From positions 1,240,001 through 1,304,000 of the forward strand of contig CAVQDV010000005.1 of assembly GCA_963711375.1 (NCBI GenBank): 64,000 nucleotides of DNA. The letters run 5' to 3'. The stretch comes from CAVQDV01 sp963711375 (GTDB taxonomy: Bacteria; Pseudomonadota; Gammaproteobacteria; Coxiellales; Coxiellaceae). Every line of letters starts with the position of its first letter. Position 1 is the stretch's first letter. This document shows, in pieces, positions 25,627 to 32,810 of this stretch. The notes beneath the pieces are model-generated. The model had not been told where the DNA came from, did no database searches, and worked only from the letters and a program-made list of their open reading frames with translations. A program made the translations under genes and the position numbers.

Positions 25627-26672
25627 GTTCGCAATCCTCGCATCGCCAAACCGCAACTCAGCATCAATGCAGGAGCTTGTCGCTCGAGCCTTTGTTTTAA
25701 GGAAATATCAACCTGCAGGCCAGAGAGAGGGTTGGCCAGTTGAGTTGGAATATTGAGGGCATTTTCGATTAATTCGCGCATGCCGGGGATAAGGGCCAAG
25801 CGCCCCGACAAAATCAATTGAGATAATTTTCGCCCTGGAAAATCCGTTTGGAAAAATTGGTATAAGCGTTTCACTTGCGCATCCAGGGCCTCTTTAACGG
25901 TGACGTTAAGAGGGGAATTTTCGCTCTCTTTTGGAGTACTGTCGTATAAGTATTGATTCACAGAATCGGCTAAGAAACCACCGCTATACGTTTGGCGATG
26001 AAAAAAAGCCAATTCTTCATTTTGCATAACCACTAAAATCAGAGCATTGGTATCGATATTGACTAAGGCCGTATATTGTTGGAGATCTTCTGTTTTTAAC
26101 TGGTTTTTCACAAGTGAAAAAGCCCGAGCCAAGGCGTAATAATCCACGTCGATTGCTTCCACCGTTAGACCTGCATTAACAATAGAGCCCAATCGATCTT
26201 GTAGTTCTTTTTTACGAGCGGCAACGAGCAGTAATTTATTTTCAGGTAGTAAGAGATAATCGAGATATAAATTATCCGTAAGACCGGGAAAGGCTTTACG
26301 GGCTTCGTTCCAAGCAAAAGTACCCATTTCGGCTGTAGGAAAACCCTCTTTTAGGGGGATTTTCTTAGTGATGACAAGGCTGCCAGGAGCCGCAATGCTG
26401 ACGTTTGATTTCAAACGTGTGCGGGTTTCGGTAGCCAATAGCGAAACAACTTGAGTTAGTGCTGAAGGATTATGAATGTGTTCATCGGTCACTATGCCGG
26501 TTGCCATTTTCTGAAAATCGACCCGAGTCAGCTTAGGAACGGAGAGGGATCCTGATAAATGAACAAGGGCCGAGCTGCTGGGCTCAATATCCAGCCCCAA
26601 TTTCGTGTTATTAATCCCCACCAAATCTTCGAGAGAGCGATTGAGAAAATTTAAGAAGTAAGTTAAATCCAT
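25623..26672 (-). CDS. pilM: Type IV pilus actin-like ATPase PilM
   Basis: 349 residues, actin/FtsA-like fold. LGLDIEPSSSALVHL is the first nucleotide-binding loop; TALVNIDTNALILVVMQNEELAFFHRQ and QLILSGRLALIPG are later fold signatures. Cytoplasmic partner of PilN. First gene of the pilMNOPQF operon, divergent from the minor pilin operon. The N-terminal ~20 residues (YFLNFLNRSLEDLVGINN) resemble the usual PilM start. Confidence 0.93.
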   Translation of the reverse strand: MDLTYFLNFLNRSLEDLVGINNTKLGLDIEPSSSALVHLSGSLSVPKLTRVDFQKMATGIVTDEHIHNPSALTQVVSLLATETRTRLKSNVSIAAPGSLVITKKIPLKEGFPTAEMGTFAWNEARKAFPGLTDNLYLDYLLLPENKLLLVAARKKELQDRLGSIVNAGLTVEAIDVDYYALARAFSLVKNQLKTEDLQQYTALVNIDTNALILVVMQNEELAFFHRQTYSGGFLADSVNQYLYDSTPKESENSPLNVTVKEALDAQVKRLYQFFQTDFPGRKLSQLILSGRLALIPGMRELIENALNIPTQLANPLSGLQVDISLKQRLERQAPALMLSCGLAMRGLRT

Positions 26673-26728
26673 TTATTGACTCACTCTATGGTATGAAATG
26701 AAATTAAGCTTCGCTTTATTCCTCTTGA

Positions 26729-26758
26729 TTGACTATAATTTAATTACCGGTCTATTAC
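26729..26758 (+). promoter_or_regulatory. Putative promoter of minor pilin operon
   Basis: TTGACT (26729-26734), 18-base spacer, TATTAC (26753-26758), about 28 bases before the fimT start, in the divergent gap with pilM. By eye only. Confidence 0.35.
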
Positions 26759-26785
26759 AATATGAAAAAATAACGCGGTGAAAGG

Positions 26786-27298
26786 ATGAAAACACTAAAA
26801 GGATTTACCCTGGCCGAACTTCTTGTTGCCTTAGTTATCGTTTTGATTTTAGTTCTTGTCAGCGTTCCGCTTTATGAGGAACTTATTTCCAGTGGCCGAG
26901 TGAAGGGCGCCGCCGAAACCTTATATTCCTTTATGCTGAAAGTTCGCAGCGACGCCATTAATACGCAAACTACAGCAACTCTTGTTTTTCAAACGGGAAC
27001 TTCATGGTGCTTTGGTGCTACCACAGCGGCCACCTGCAATTGTTCAACAGTCGCAGCTTGCAATTTGGGCCAATATAATTCGACGATTTATAGCAACACG
27101 ACCTTAAGCGAAACCGGCCTTACGGTAAGCGGAGCTTCTTTTATCACCACGATTACTGGTACAAGAGGCATTTCTTCCACTACTGGAACGATATCGTTTA
27201 GCACGCCCGACGGCGATGCTGTCTCTGTTATCATTAATACAATGGGTTTTGTCCGAATTTGTTCGGCGAACGTAGTGGGGTATCAAGCGTGTTCATGA
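26786..27298 (+). CDS. fimT: Minor pseudopilin FimT/GspH family
   Basis: 170 residues. Leader MKTLKG, then FTLAELLVALVIVLILVLVSVPLYEELISSGRVKGAAETLYSFMLKVRSDAI, with the FimT/FimU/GspH signature 'RSDAI' helix and Glu5 present. First of the fimT-pilW-pilX-pilV minor pilin set that primes pilus assembly. FimT homologues bind DNA in some naturally competent species; whether this one does is not visible. Confidence 0.88.
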   Translation: MKTLKGFTLAELLVALVIVLILVLVSVPLYEELISSGRVKGAAETLYSFMLKVRSDAINTQTTATLVFQTGTSWCFGATTAATCNCSTVAACNLGQYNSTIYSNTTLSETGLTVSGASFITTITGTRGISSTTGTISFSTPDGDAVSVIINTMGFVRICSANVVGYQACS

Positions 27299-27963
27299 TA
27301 GAAAAAAAAGAGAGGCTAAGACAAACATCGAAGGCCTTTACCTTGATGGAATTATTAATCGCGTTGTCAATTGGCATGGTTATTATCGCCGGAACTCTAG
27401 CGGTATTTTTTGCCATGATCAAGCAGAGTCGCGGTCTTTTAGAGATCAGTCGCTTAGATCGTGATTTAAATAATGCGATGATTATAATGGTAACCGATAT
27501 TCAAAGGGCGGGATATTGGAGTTTGGCGTCCACCAACAATACGAATCCTTTTATGACAACGGGCACTACAGATATTACCGTGACAGGTGCTAATTGCATT
27601 CTATTTGCTTACGACATTACGGGAAGTGGTGTTTTGCCAGTGATTGGAACTGGAACTGATGATGATCGATATGGATATCGCCTAAGCGGGGGCGCAATAC
27701 AATTTCGGCCGGTAAATGCCACCAATTATGTTTGCAGCGCAGCGGCGGCTACTTGGACAAATTTAACGGATCCGAAGGTCGAAACGATTACTGCACTTTC
27801 TTTTGTGCTGACTAACGTAGCCATTACTATAGGCGCAGGGCCGCATACGACGAATTTGCGTCAAGTCGCGATCACGCTCACCGGTCAATTAGTTTCGGAT
27901 AGCACGATCACAAAAACAATCACGAGGACAGTGAGGGTCTACAATGACAAATATCTGCCCTAA
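27295..27963 (+). CDS. pilW: Minor pilin PilW family
   Basis: 222 residues from the ATG at 27295, which overlaps the fimT stop. The prepilin motif is KAFTLMELLIALSIGMVIIAGTLAVFFAM, so residue -1 is Ala instead of the near-invariant Gly; Glu5 is present. The body fits the PilW family (NNAMIIMVTDIQRAGYW, LRQVAITLTGQL). Order fimT-pilW-pilX-pilV is standard. Confidence 0.85.
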   Translation: MIEKKERLRQTSKAFTLMELLIALSIGMVIIAGTLAVFFAMIKQSRGLLEISRLDRDLNNAMIIMVTDIQRAGYWSLASTNNTNPFMTTGTTDITVTGANCILFAYDITGSGVLPVIGTGTDDDRYGYRLSGGAIQFRPVNATNYVCSAAAATWTNLTDPKVETITALSFVLTNVAITIGAGPHTTNLRQVAITLTGQLVSDSTITKTITRTVRVYNDKYLP

Positions 27964-29083
27964 ATTTACATTTAAACCCCAACAACATGGATATGTTGTT
28001 TTAGGAGTTTCCCTTATCTTGCTTGCAGTAGTCACATTGATAGCGCTTTTTTCAGGGCAAGCCTTATCGACAGAAGCAAAAATTCAAAACAATACTTTTC
28101 GGGCGCAACAGGCATTTGATGCCGCACAAGCGGGTTTGGAATATGGCATTAATTACGCTCAAACCAACAAAGCTACCATTACCACCGGGCAGGTGCTTGC
28201 TGCTACCCAAGCCGATGGCAGCACTTATAGTGCCGTTTTAAATTTTGTTGGTGGAAATAACAATACCTTGAATATCGTTTCGACAGGAAGTAGTCCTGAT
28301 GGTACGGCCACCCGAATTATTATGCAAGTGGTCATGGCCGTGAGTGGTTCGGGCAGTATTCCACCTGGGCCTGTTATCTCAGTAGGCTCAATGAATATGA
28401 CCAATAGCGCCGTTGTCACGAATAAGTTTGGTACTACCTCTATCGCTACGGGTGGCACTGTTAGCCTGGTGAATAGTTCTGAAACCGTTCTTGCGTCAGG
28501 TGTGAGTTCTACGGCAGGCAATATCAAATCTGACATCGTTCAACATGACGCCGCTTTGACGGGCATGTCTTCAGCGACTTTGCAAACCACGTATCTTGGG
28601 GAGGCTATAACCAGCTTTGCTTCGGTTGCCAATACCACTTACACAGGCAGTGGCACCACGAACTACAGCTCTAAGTTATCGGGTGTTGATGGGAAGATCA
28701 TTTATATCAATCAAGGTGGTACTGGCACAGCTCAGATAGTAAACAGTGTCACAGTGGGGACGACCGCCAGCCCCACAACGCTCGTGGTCAATGGAAATGT
28801 GACCCTGACCAATAGTATTACTTTTAATGGAAATATTTACGCGACGGGTACAGTAACGCTTACCAATAGTGTTACTGTGAATGGCTATGTGTTTGGGGGC
28901 GCTGGTGTCAGCCTTGTCAATTCTTCAGGAGTGAATGGTGCGGTGGTTTCGGGTGGAACTGTTTCGGCGGCAACCAATAGTACCTTCATCACTTATAGTC
29001 CTACGATTTTAAATGCGAATAATACGACCGGTGGATCGAATTATGGAAAGGTGAATGGCAGTTGGCAGGACATGAATCTATAG
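27944..29083 (+). CDS. pilX: Minor pilin PilX with C-terminal beta-solenoid-like extension
   Basis: 379 residues, about twice the usual PilX length. The N-terminal QHGYVVLGVSLILLAVVTLI and FRAQQAFDAAQAGLEYGI are typical PilX (no Glu5, as usual). From about residue 145 the protein holds short Ser/Thr/Asn/Gly-rich repeats: TNSITFNGNIYATG, TNSVTVNGYVFGGA, VNSSGVNGAVVSGG (about 289-340), suggesting a parallel beta-helix. Start ATG 27944 follows GAGG and overlaps pilW by 20 bases. Confidence 0.8.
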   Translation: MTNICPKFTFKPQQHGYVVLGVSLILLAVVTLIALFSGQALSTEAKIQNNTFRAQQAFDAAQAGLEYGINYAQTNKATITTGQVLAATQADGSTYSAVLNFVGGNNNTLNIVSTGSSPDGTATRIIMQVVMAVSGSGSIPPGPVISVGSMNMTNSAVVTNKFGTTSIATGGTVSLVNSSETVLASGVSSTAGNIKSDIVQHDAALTGMSSATLQTTYLGEAITSFASVANTTYTGSGTTNYSSKLSGVDGKIIYINQGGTGTAQIVNSVTVGTTASPTTLVVNGNVTLTNSITFNGNIYATGTVTLTNSVTVNGYVFGGAGVSLVNSSGVNGAVVSGGTVSAATNSTFITYSPTILNANNTTGGSNYGKVNGSWQDMNL

Positions 29084-29092
29084 GTTAAAACG

Positions 29093-29527
29093 ATGAAAAA
29101 ACAACGTGGAATTACATTTCTGGAAGTGCTTATAGCCCTAGTGGTTTTAGGGGCGGGTGTAGTAGCGCTTGTGAAATTTCAAGGCGATTTAATGCGAAAT
29201 CGCATTGAATTAAGCCAAGAAACCGAGGCGCTCATGTTGGCCCAAGATCAAATGGAAAGTTTGCGATATTATCAAGTGCTGCCAACTACGGCGGGATATA
29301 TTGCTTATCAAGATAAAGTGACGGGCACTACTAGTGTAGTCAAAACCACCGCGACATACACAGTGGCCTGGACGATTACCTCTTTCACTGCGCCTGATTA
29401 TTTAACCGCCGTTGTAACGGTGACCTGGACGGATCCGATGAATATTTCACAAACAACGAAATTAGATAGCATCATCGGAAAAATAGATCCTGCCGTTTCA
29501 GGATCTGTGATGGCAAGCTTACCCTGA
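29093..29527 (+). CDS. pilV: Minor pilin PilV family
   Basis: 144 residues. Leader MKKQRG, then ITFLEVLIALVVLGAGVVALVKFQGDLMRN, Glu5 present; SQETEALMLAQDQMESLRYY is the PilV 'AxxQAMEKME/R' type helix. Fourth minor pilin of the operon. Confidence 0.88.
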   Translation: MKKQRGITFLEVLIALVVLGAGVVALVKFQGDLMRNRIELSQETEALMLAQDQMESLRYYQVLPTTAGYIAYQDKVTGTTSVVKTTATYTVAWTITSFTAPDYLTAVVTVTWTDPMNISQTTKLDSIIGKIDPAVSGSVMASLP

Positions 29528-29543
29528 TTTTTAAGGAGGAAAA

Positions 29544-30068
29544 ATGAAATATTTATTGTGGATAATATTGCTTGCACTTCCCTTTTTTGCATCCGCCAAT
29601 ATTTATCAAATTAGCGAACCCGATGGTAGTACGTATTACACTGATCAGCCCTCTGATAGTGCGAAACCTGTGGAACTCGATTCGACGGGTATTGTTCAGA
29701 AGGAACCTTCTTCTAGCGCTCAAGTGTCAAAGAAAAAAGGCAAAGAAAAAGACTCCGACGAGGATACGAAAAGCTATACCGAATTTAAAATTACGGATCC
29801 AGTGGACAAAGCTACTACTCAAAATCAGCCTAAAATTACCGTTACTTTAGGTATCAAACCGAGTTTATTTAAAGGTGATAAGGCCGCTATTTATTTGGAT
29901 GGTAAACAAATGGCTGAGGGTGAAGCCACCTCTTTTACTTTAGACCATCCGGATCGTGGACAGCACTTATTGTCGGCGAAAATACTGGGGCCAAATGGTG
30001 AGACGAAAAAAGAATCCAATAATGTAACGATTTTCGTTCATTATTCCACAGTAGGTGGCGGTCAATAA
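29544..30068 (+). CDS. Periplasmic DUF4124-domain protein
   Basis: 174 residues. Signal peptide MKYLLWIILLALPFFASA, then a DUF4124 motif (NIYQISEPDGSTYYTDQPSDSAKPVEL, about 19-45), a charged disordered linker (about 58-80) and an Ig-like C-terminal half (DPVDKATTQNQPKITVTLGIKP). The adhesin/tip protein PilY1 normally follows pilX/pilV; none is present and this protein occupies that place. Function unknown. AAGGAGG precedes the ATG. Confidence 0.75.
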   Translation: MKYLLWIILLALPFFASANIYQISEPDGSTYYTDQPSDSAKPVELDSTGIVQKEPSSSAQVSKKKGKEKDSDEDTKSYTEFKITDPVDKATTQNQPKITVTLGIKPSLFKGDKAAIYLDGKQMAEGEATSFTLDHPDRGQHLLSAKILGPNGETKKESNNVTIFVHYSTVGGGQ

Positions 30069-30084
30069 AAAAAGGAAAGAAACA

Positions 30085-31125
30085 ATGAACATTCAAGACT
30101 TACTAAAAATCACAGTAGACCGCGAAGCGTCCGATTTACACATTTCTGCTGGAGAATCCCCAATGATTCGAATCGACGGAGATTTAATTCGCCTAGATTT
30201 TCCTCCACTTACAAAAGAAGAGGCGCTTTCTTTAGTCAATCAAATGATGACCGAATCTCAAAAGGCAGTTTATGAAACTCAATTAGAAATCGATTTCAGT
30301 TTTACCTTAGATAACAATGCCGCGCGTTTTCGGGTGAATGCCTTTAATCAATTTCGTGGGGCGAGTGCGGCGATTCGTTACGTTACAGCAGAAATTCCCA
30401 CGCTGGATGAATTGGACCTAAACGAACCTATTTTTAAGGAATTATGCAATTTGAAAAATGGCTTGGTATTATTAACAGGCCCAACCGGTTCCGGTAAAAG
30501 CACCACTTTGGCCTCGATGGTGGATTATATTAATCGGGTTTCACAAAAAAAAGAGCATATTTTAACGATTGAAGATCCGATCGAATATGTGTTCAAAAAT
30601 GAAAATTGCTTAATTCAGCAGCGTGAAGCGGGGCACCATACCTTAGGTTTTAGTCAGGCCCTGCGCTCGGCCCTGCGGGAAGATCCCGATATTATCATGG
30701 TCGCGGAAATGCGAGATTTAGAAACTATTCGCTTGGCCTTAACCGCGGCAGAAACCGGACACTTAGTATTTTCTACGCTGCACACAAATAGTGCCGCCAA
30801 ATCCGTTTATCGTATTGTTGATGCTTTTCCCACGGGAGAAAAGGCCTTAATTCGATCGATGTTATCGGAGTCTCTAAAAGCGGTTATTGCTCAAACTTTA
30901 ATGAAAAAACCCAACGGTGGTCGGCGTTCCGCCACCGAAATTATGCTTTGCAATAATGCTGTTAAAAATTTAATTCGAGAAGATAAAATTGCTCAGATAT
31001 ATTCGGTAATTCAATCAAGCCGCTCCGAAGGCATGCGTACTTTTGAGCAGCATGTAACCGATTTATTAATGGATGGCGCAGTTATCGATCCAAAGCCAGG
31101 GGAAGTCGAAAGTAAAAGTATTTAG
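30085..31125 (+). CDS. pilT: Type IV pilus retraction ATPase PilT
   Basis: 346 residues from the ATG at 30085 (after AAGGAAAG). Walker A GPTGSGKST (132-140), Walker B segment DPDIIMVAEMRDLET, His box GHLVFSTLHTNSA, and the PilT-specific C-terminal AIRNLIRE motif, here AVKNLIRE (292-299), which separates it from PilB. No pilU follows, though PilU-like features are not excluded. Its presence next to minor pilin genes is unusual; pilT is usually with yggS. Confidence 0.93.
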   Translation: MNIQDLLKITVDREASDLHISAGESPMIRIDGDLIRLDFPPLTKEEALSLVNQMMTESQKAVYETQLEIDFSFTLDNNAARFRVNAFNQFRGASAAIRYVTAEIPTLDELDLNEPIFKELCNLKNGLVLLTGPTGSGKSTTLASMVDYINRVSQKKEHILTIEDPIEYVFKNENCLIQQREAGHHTLGFSQALRSALREDPDIIMVAEMRDLETIRLALTAAETGHLVFSTLHTNSAAKSVYRIVDAFPTGEKALIRSMLSESLKAVIAQTLMKKPNGGRRSATEIMLCNNAVKNLIREDKIAQIYSVIQSSRSEGMRTFEQHVTDLLMDGAVIDPKPGEVESKSI

Positions 31126-31353
31126 TACGTCCCAGAACTAGTATCAAAAGAATTGCTACCTAATCAAAGCGAGCGAGTCTGTAGAATTAGTAACATATCC
31201 AGTTTATTCATTGGCAATGAACATTGTAAGCTAGTATTTTATTTATCATTAATAAACAAGCTATTAGCCCCGATCACGGGTAAAAAAATACACTTTATTC
31301 TATACTGAAATCATCTAAGACGTTAGTGACGACTTAAGTCAGAGGGGGTTGGT

Positions 31354-31743
31354 GTGAAAAAGTTTGTATTTATTGTTCTTACCGGGCTCTTGGTTTCTTC
31401 CTTGGCGGATGCCGCCGGATCGCAGCCGAAGATTTTTGTACGAACCGCGTATAACCCATTTGCCACGTTTTTATTTGTCCCAATTGCCCTCAATACTAAT
31501 ATTCATCTTTGCTTCGTAGATAAATGCATTCAACTGCGAACTGGGCAGGTGGGAGGCAAGTCTTATGTCGCATTTCCTAATTCCTATTCGGGAAAAACAA
31601 TTTTAAGTGCTTATTTTAACAAAAAGAGCGGCTCCAATTTTCTAAATCGCTGTAATGCCTCTAAGTATCTCCCAATTACGATACAAAAAGGCGTGTTTGC
31701 AACAACTCCAATTCGCTTTAGCTGTCCCAAGGGAGTGAGTTAA
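31354..31743 (+). CDS. Small secreted protein of unknown function
   Basis: 129 residues, not recognised. Signal peptide MKKFVFIVLTGLLVSSLADA; the mature ~108 residues contain four Cys (HLCFVDKC, NRCNASK, FSCPKG), probably two disulfides. GTG start after AGAGGGGG. Its stop codon shares a TTAA with the stop of the convergent hydrolase gene, next to palindromic repeat copy C. The 228-base gap upstream (31126-31353) holds no other gene that I can see. Confidence 0.7.
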   Translation: MKKFVFIVLTGLLVSSLADAAGSQPKIFVRTAYNPFATFLFVPIALNTNIHLCFVDKCIQLRTGQVGGKSYVAFPNSYSGKTILSAYFNKKSGSNFLNRCNASKYLPITIQKGVFATTPIRFSCPKGVS

Positions 31744-32810
31744 TTGTCCCCTCTCCCCTTGTGGGAGAGGGTTAGGGTGAGGGGTATAAAATTATTTCGT
31801 TCAAAATAAGAATTCACAGCAGTATTAGTGACTTCTCTCAAATCCCCTGGTATCCAGCGAGGATTTTTATCTTTATCTATAATTTGCGCACGCACGCCTT
31901 CATAAAAGTCATGAGCCTTTAAAAAATGAAGAGTTAATAAATAATCTTGCTGAATAATTTCATCAAATGATAATTTCTCGCAGCGTTTTAAATGTTCCCA
32001 GGTCACTTTTAAACTCATGGGGGAACGTTTTTGGAAAATCTCAAGAGTGCTTTTTGCAAAAGCGCTTCCATTTTTCCCGAGTTTTTCGATGGCTTCATCA
32101 ATAGAATTTACATTGAAACAATCTTCGATCAAGTCCTCGTGCTCTTGAAATTCAGGATTTACTTTTTGTTCAGCAAATTCGGTAATAACATATTTATCGG
32201 CAGTTTCGATGAGCGCATTTTCAAGATCCGAAATTTTTTCGCTTGGCACGAAATGCGTGCAAAAACCAAAATGCAGAGCATCCGCTGCGCCGATCGTCGT
32301 TCCCGTTAGCCCTAAATACCAGCCAAACTTTTTAGGCCTTCGTACTAAATGATAAGCGGCCCCAACGTCGGGATAAAAACCGATAGCGGTTTCAGGCATC
32401 GCCAAGCGCAATTTTTCAGTGGCAATTCGATATGAGCCGTGAATAGAAACTCCAATGCCACCGCCCATCGTAATTCCATTTAATAAAGCAAAATAGGGCT
32501 TTTTAAAATGAAAAAGCGCATGATTCATCGAATATTCCGCGCTAAAAAAAGGCTGGGGTTCCACAAGAGGCTTTCCTTTTTGTTCATGAATTTGGCGTAT
32601 ATCTCCTCCAGCACAAAAGGCCTTTTCTCCGGCGCCTTTTATAATGACAAGTTTTACGTTTGGATCATTTCCCCATTTTTCTAGATTAATATGAATGATG
32701 TTGCACATATTTTCGCTGAGTGCATTTAAGGCGGTAGGTCGGTTTAGAATAATTCTGCCAACGGCTCCATTTTTGCCGATTAATTCTTCAATAATAATGT
32801 CATCCTGCAT
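31740..32810 (-). CDS. 3-hydroxyisobutyryl-CoA hydrolase-like (ECH_2 crotonase family)
   Basis: 356 residues. Crotonase fold: CoA/oxyanion segments KAFCAGGDIR and GITMGGGIGVS, and PETAIGFYPDVGAAYHL, the hallmark of HIBYL-CoA hydrolases (valine catabolism, EC 3.1.2.4). The ECH_2 C-terminal region extends to about residue 340. The last ~14 residues (PLTLTLSHKGRGDN) are translated from a dispersed palindromic repeat, not from the family. Its start overlaps the ABC ATPase gene by 11 bases, so they are co-transcribed. Substrate is inferred from the family. Confidence 0.85.
   Translation of the reverse strand: MQDDIIIEELIGKNGAVGRIILNRPTALNALSENMCNIIHINLEKWGNDPNVKLVIIKGAGEKAFCAGGDIRQIHEQKGKPLVEPQPFFSAEYSMNHALFHFKKPYFALLNGITMGGGIGVSIHGSYRIATEKLRLAMPETAIGFYPDVGAAYHLVRRPKKFGWYLGLTGTTIGAADALHFGFCTHFVPSEKISDLENALIETADKYVITEFAEQKVNPEFQEHEDLIEDCFNVNSIDEAIEKLGKNGSAFAKSTLEIFQKRSPMSLKVTWEHLKRCEKLSFDEIIQQDYLLTLHFLKAHDFYEGVRAQIIDKDKNPRWIPGDLREVTNTAVNSYFERNNFIPLTLTLSHKGRGDN
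31748..31787 (+). repeat. Dispersed palindromic repeat, copy C
   Basis: CCCTCTCCC (31749-31757), loop CTTGT, GGGAGAGGG (31763-31771), followed by TTAGGGTGAGGGGTAT. It lies inside the 3' end of the hydrolase gene and supplies its last codons. Confidence 0.8.

Noticed and set aside
32031..32309. Frame opposite the hydrolase gene, and similar frames opposite pil, c-di-GMP and NRPS genes
   Set aside because: All lie fully inside strong genes, lack ribosome binding sites and show no recognisable domains.
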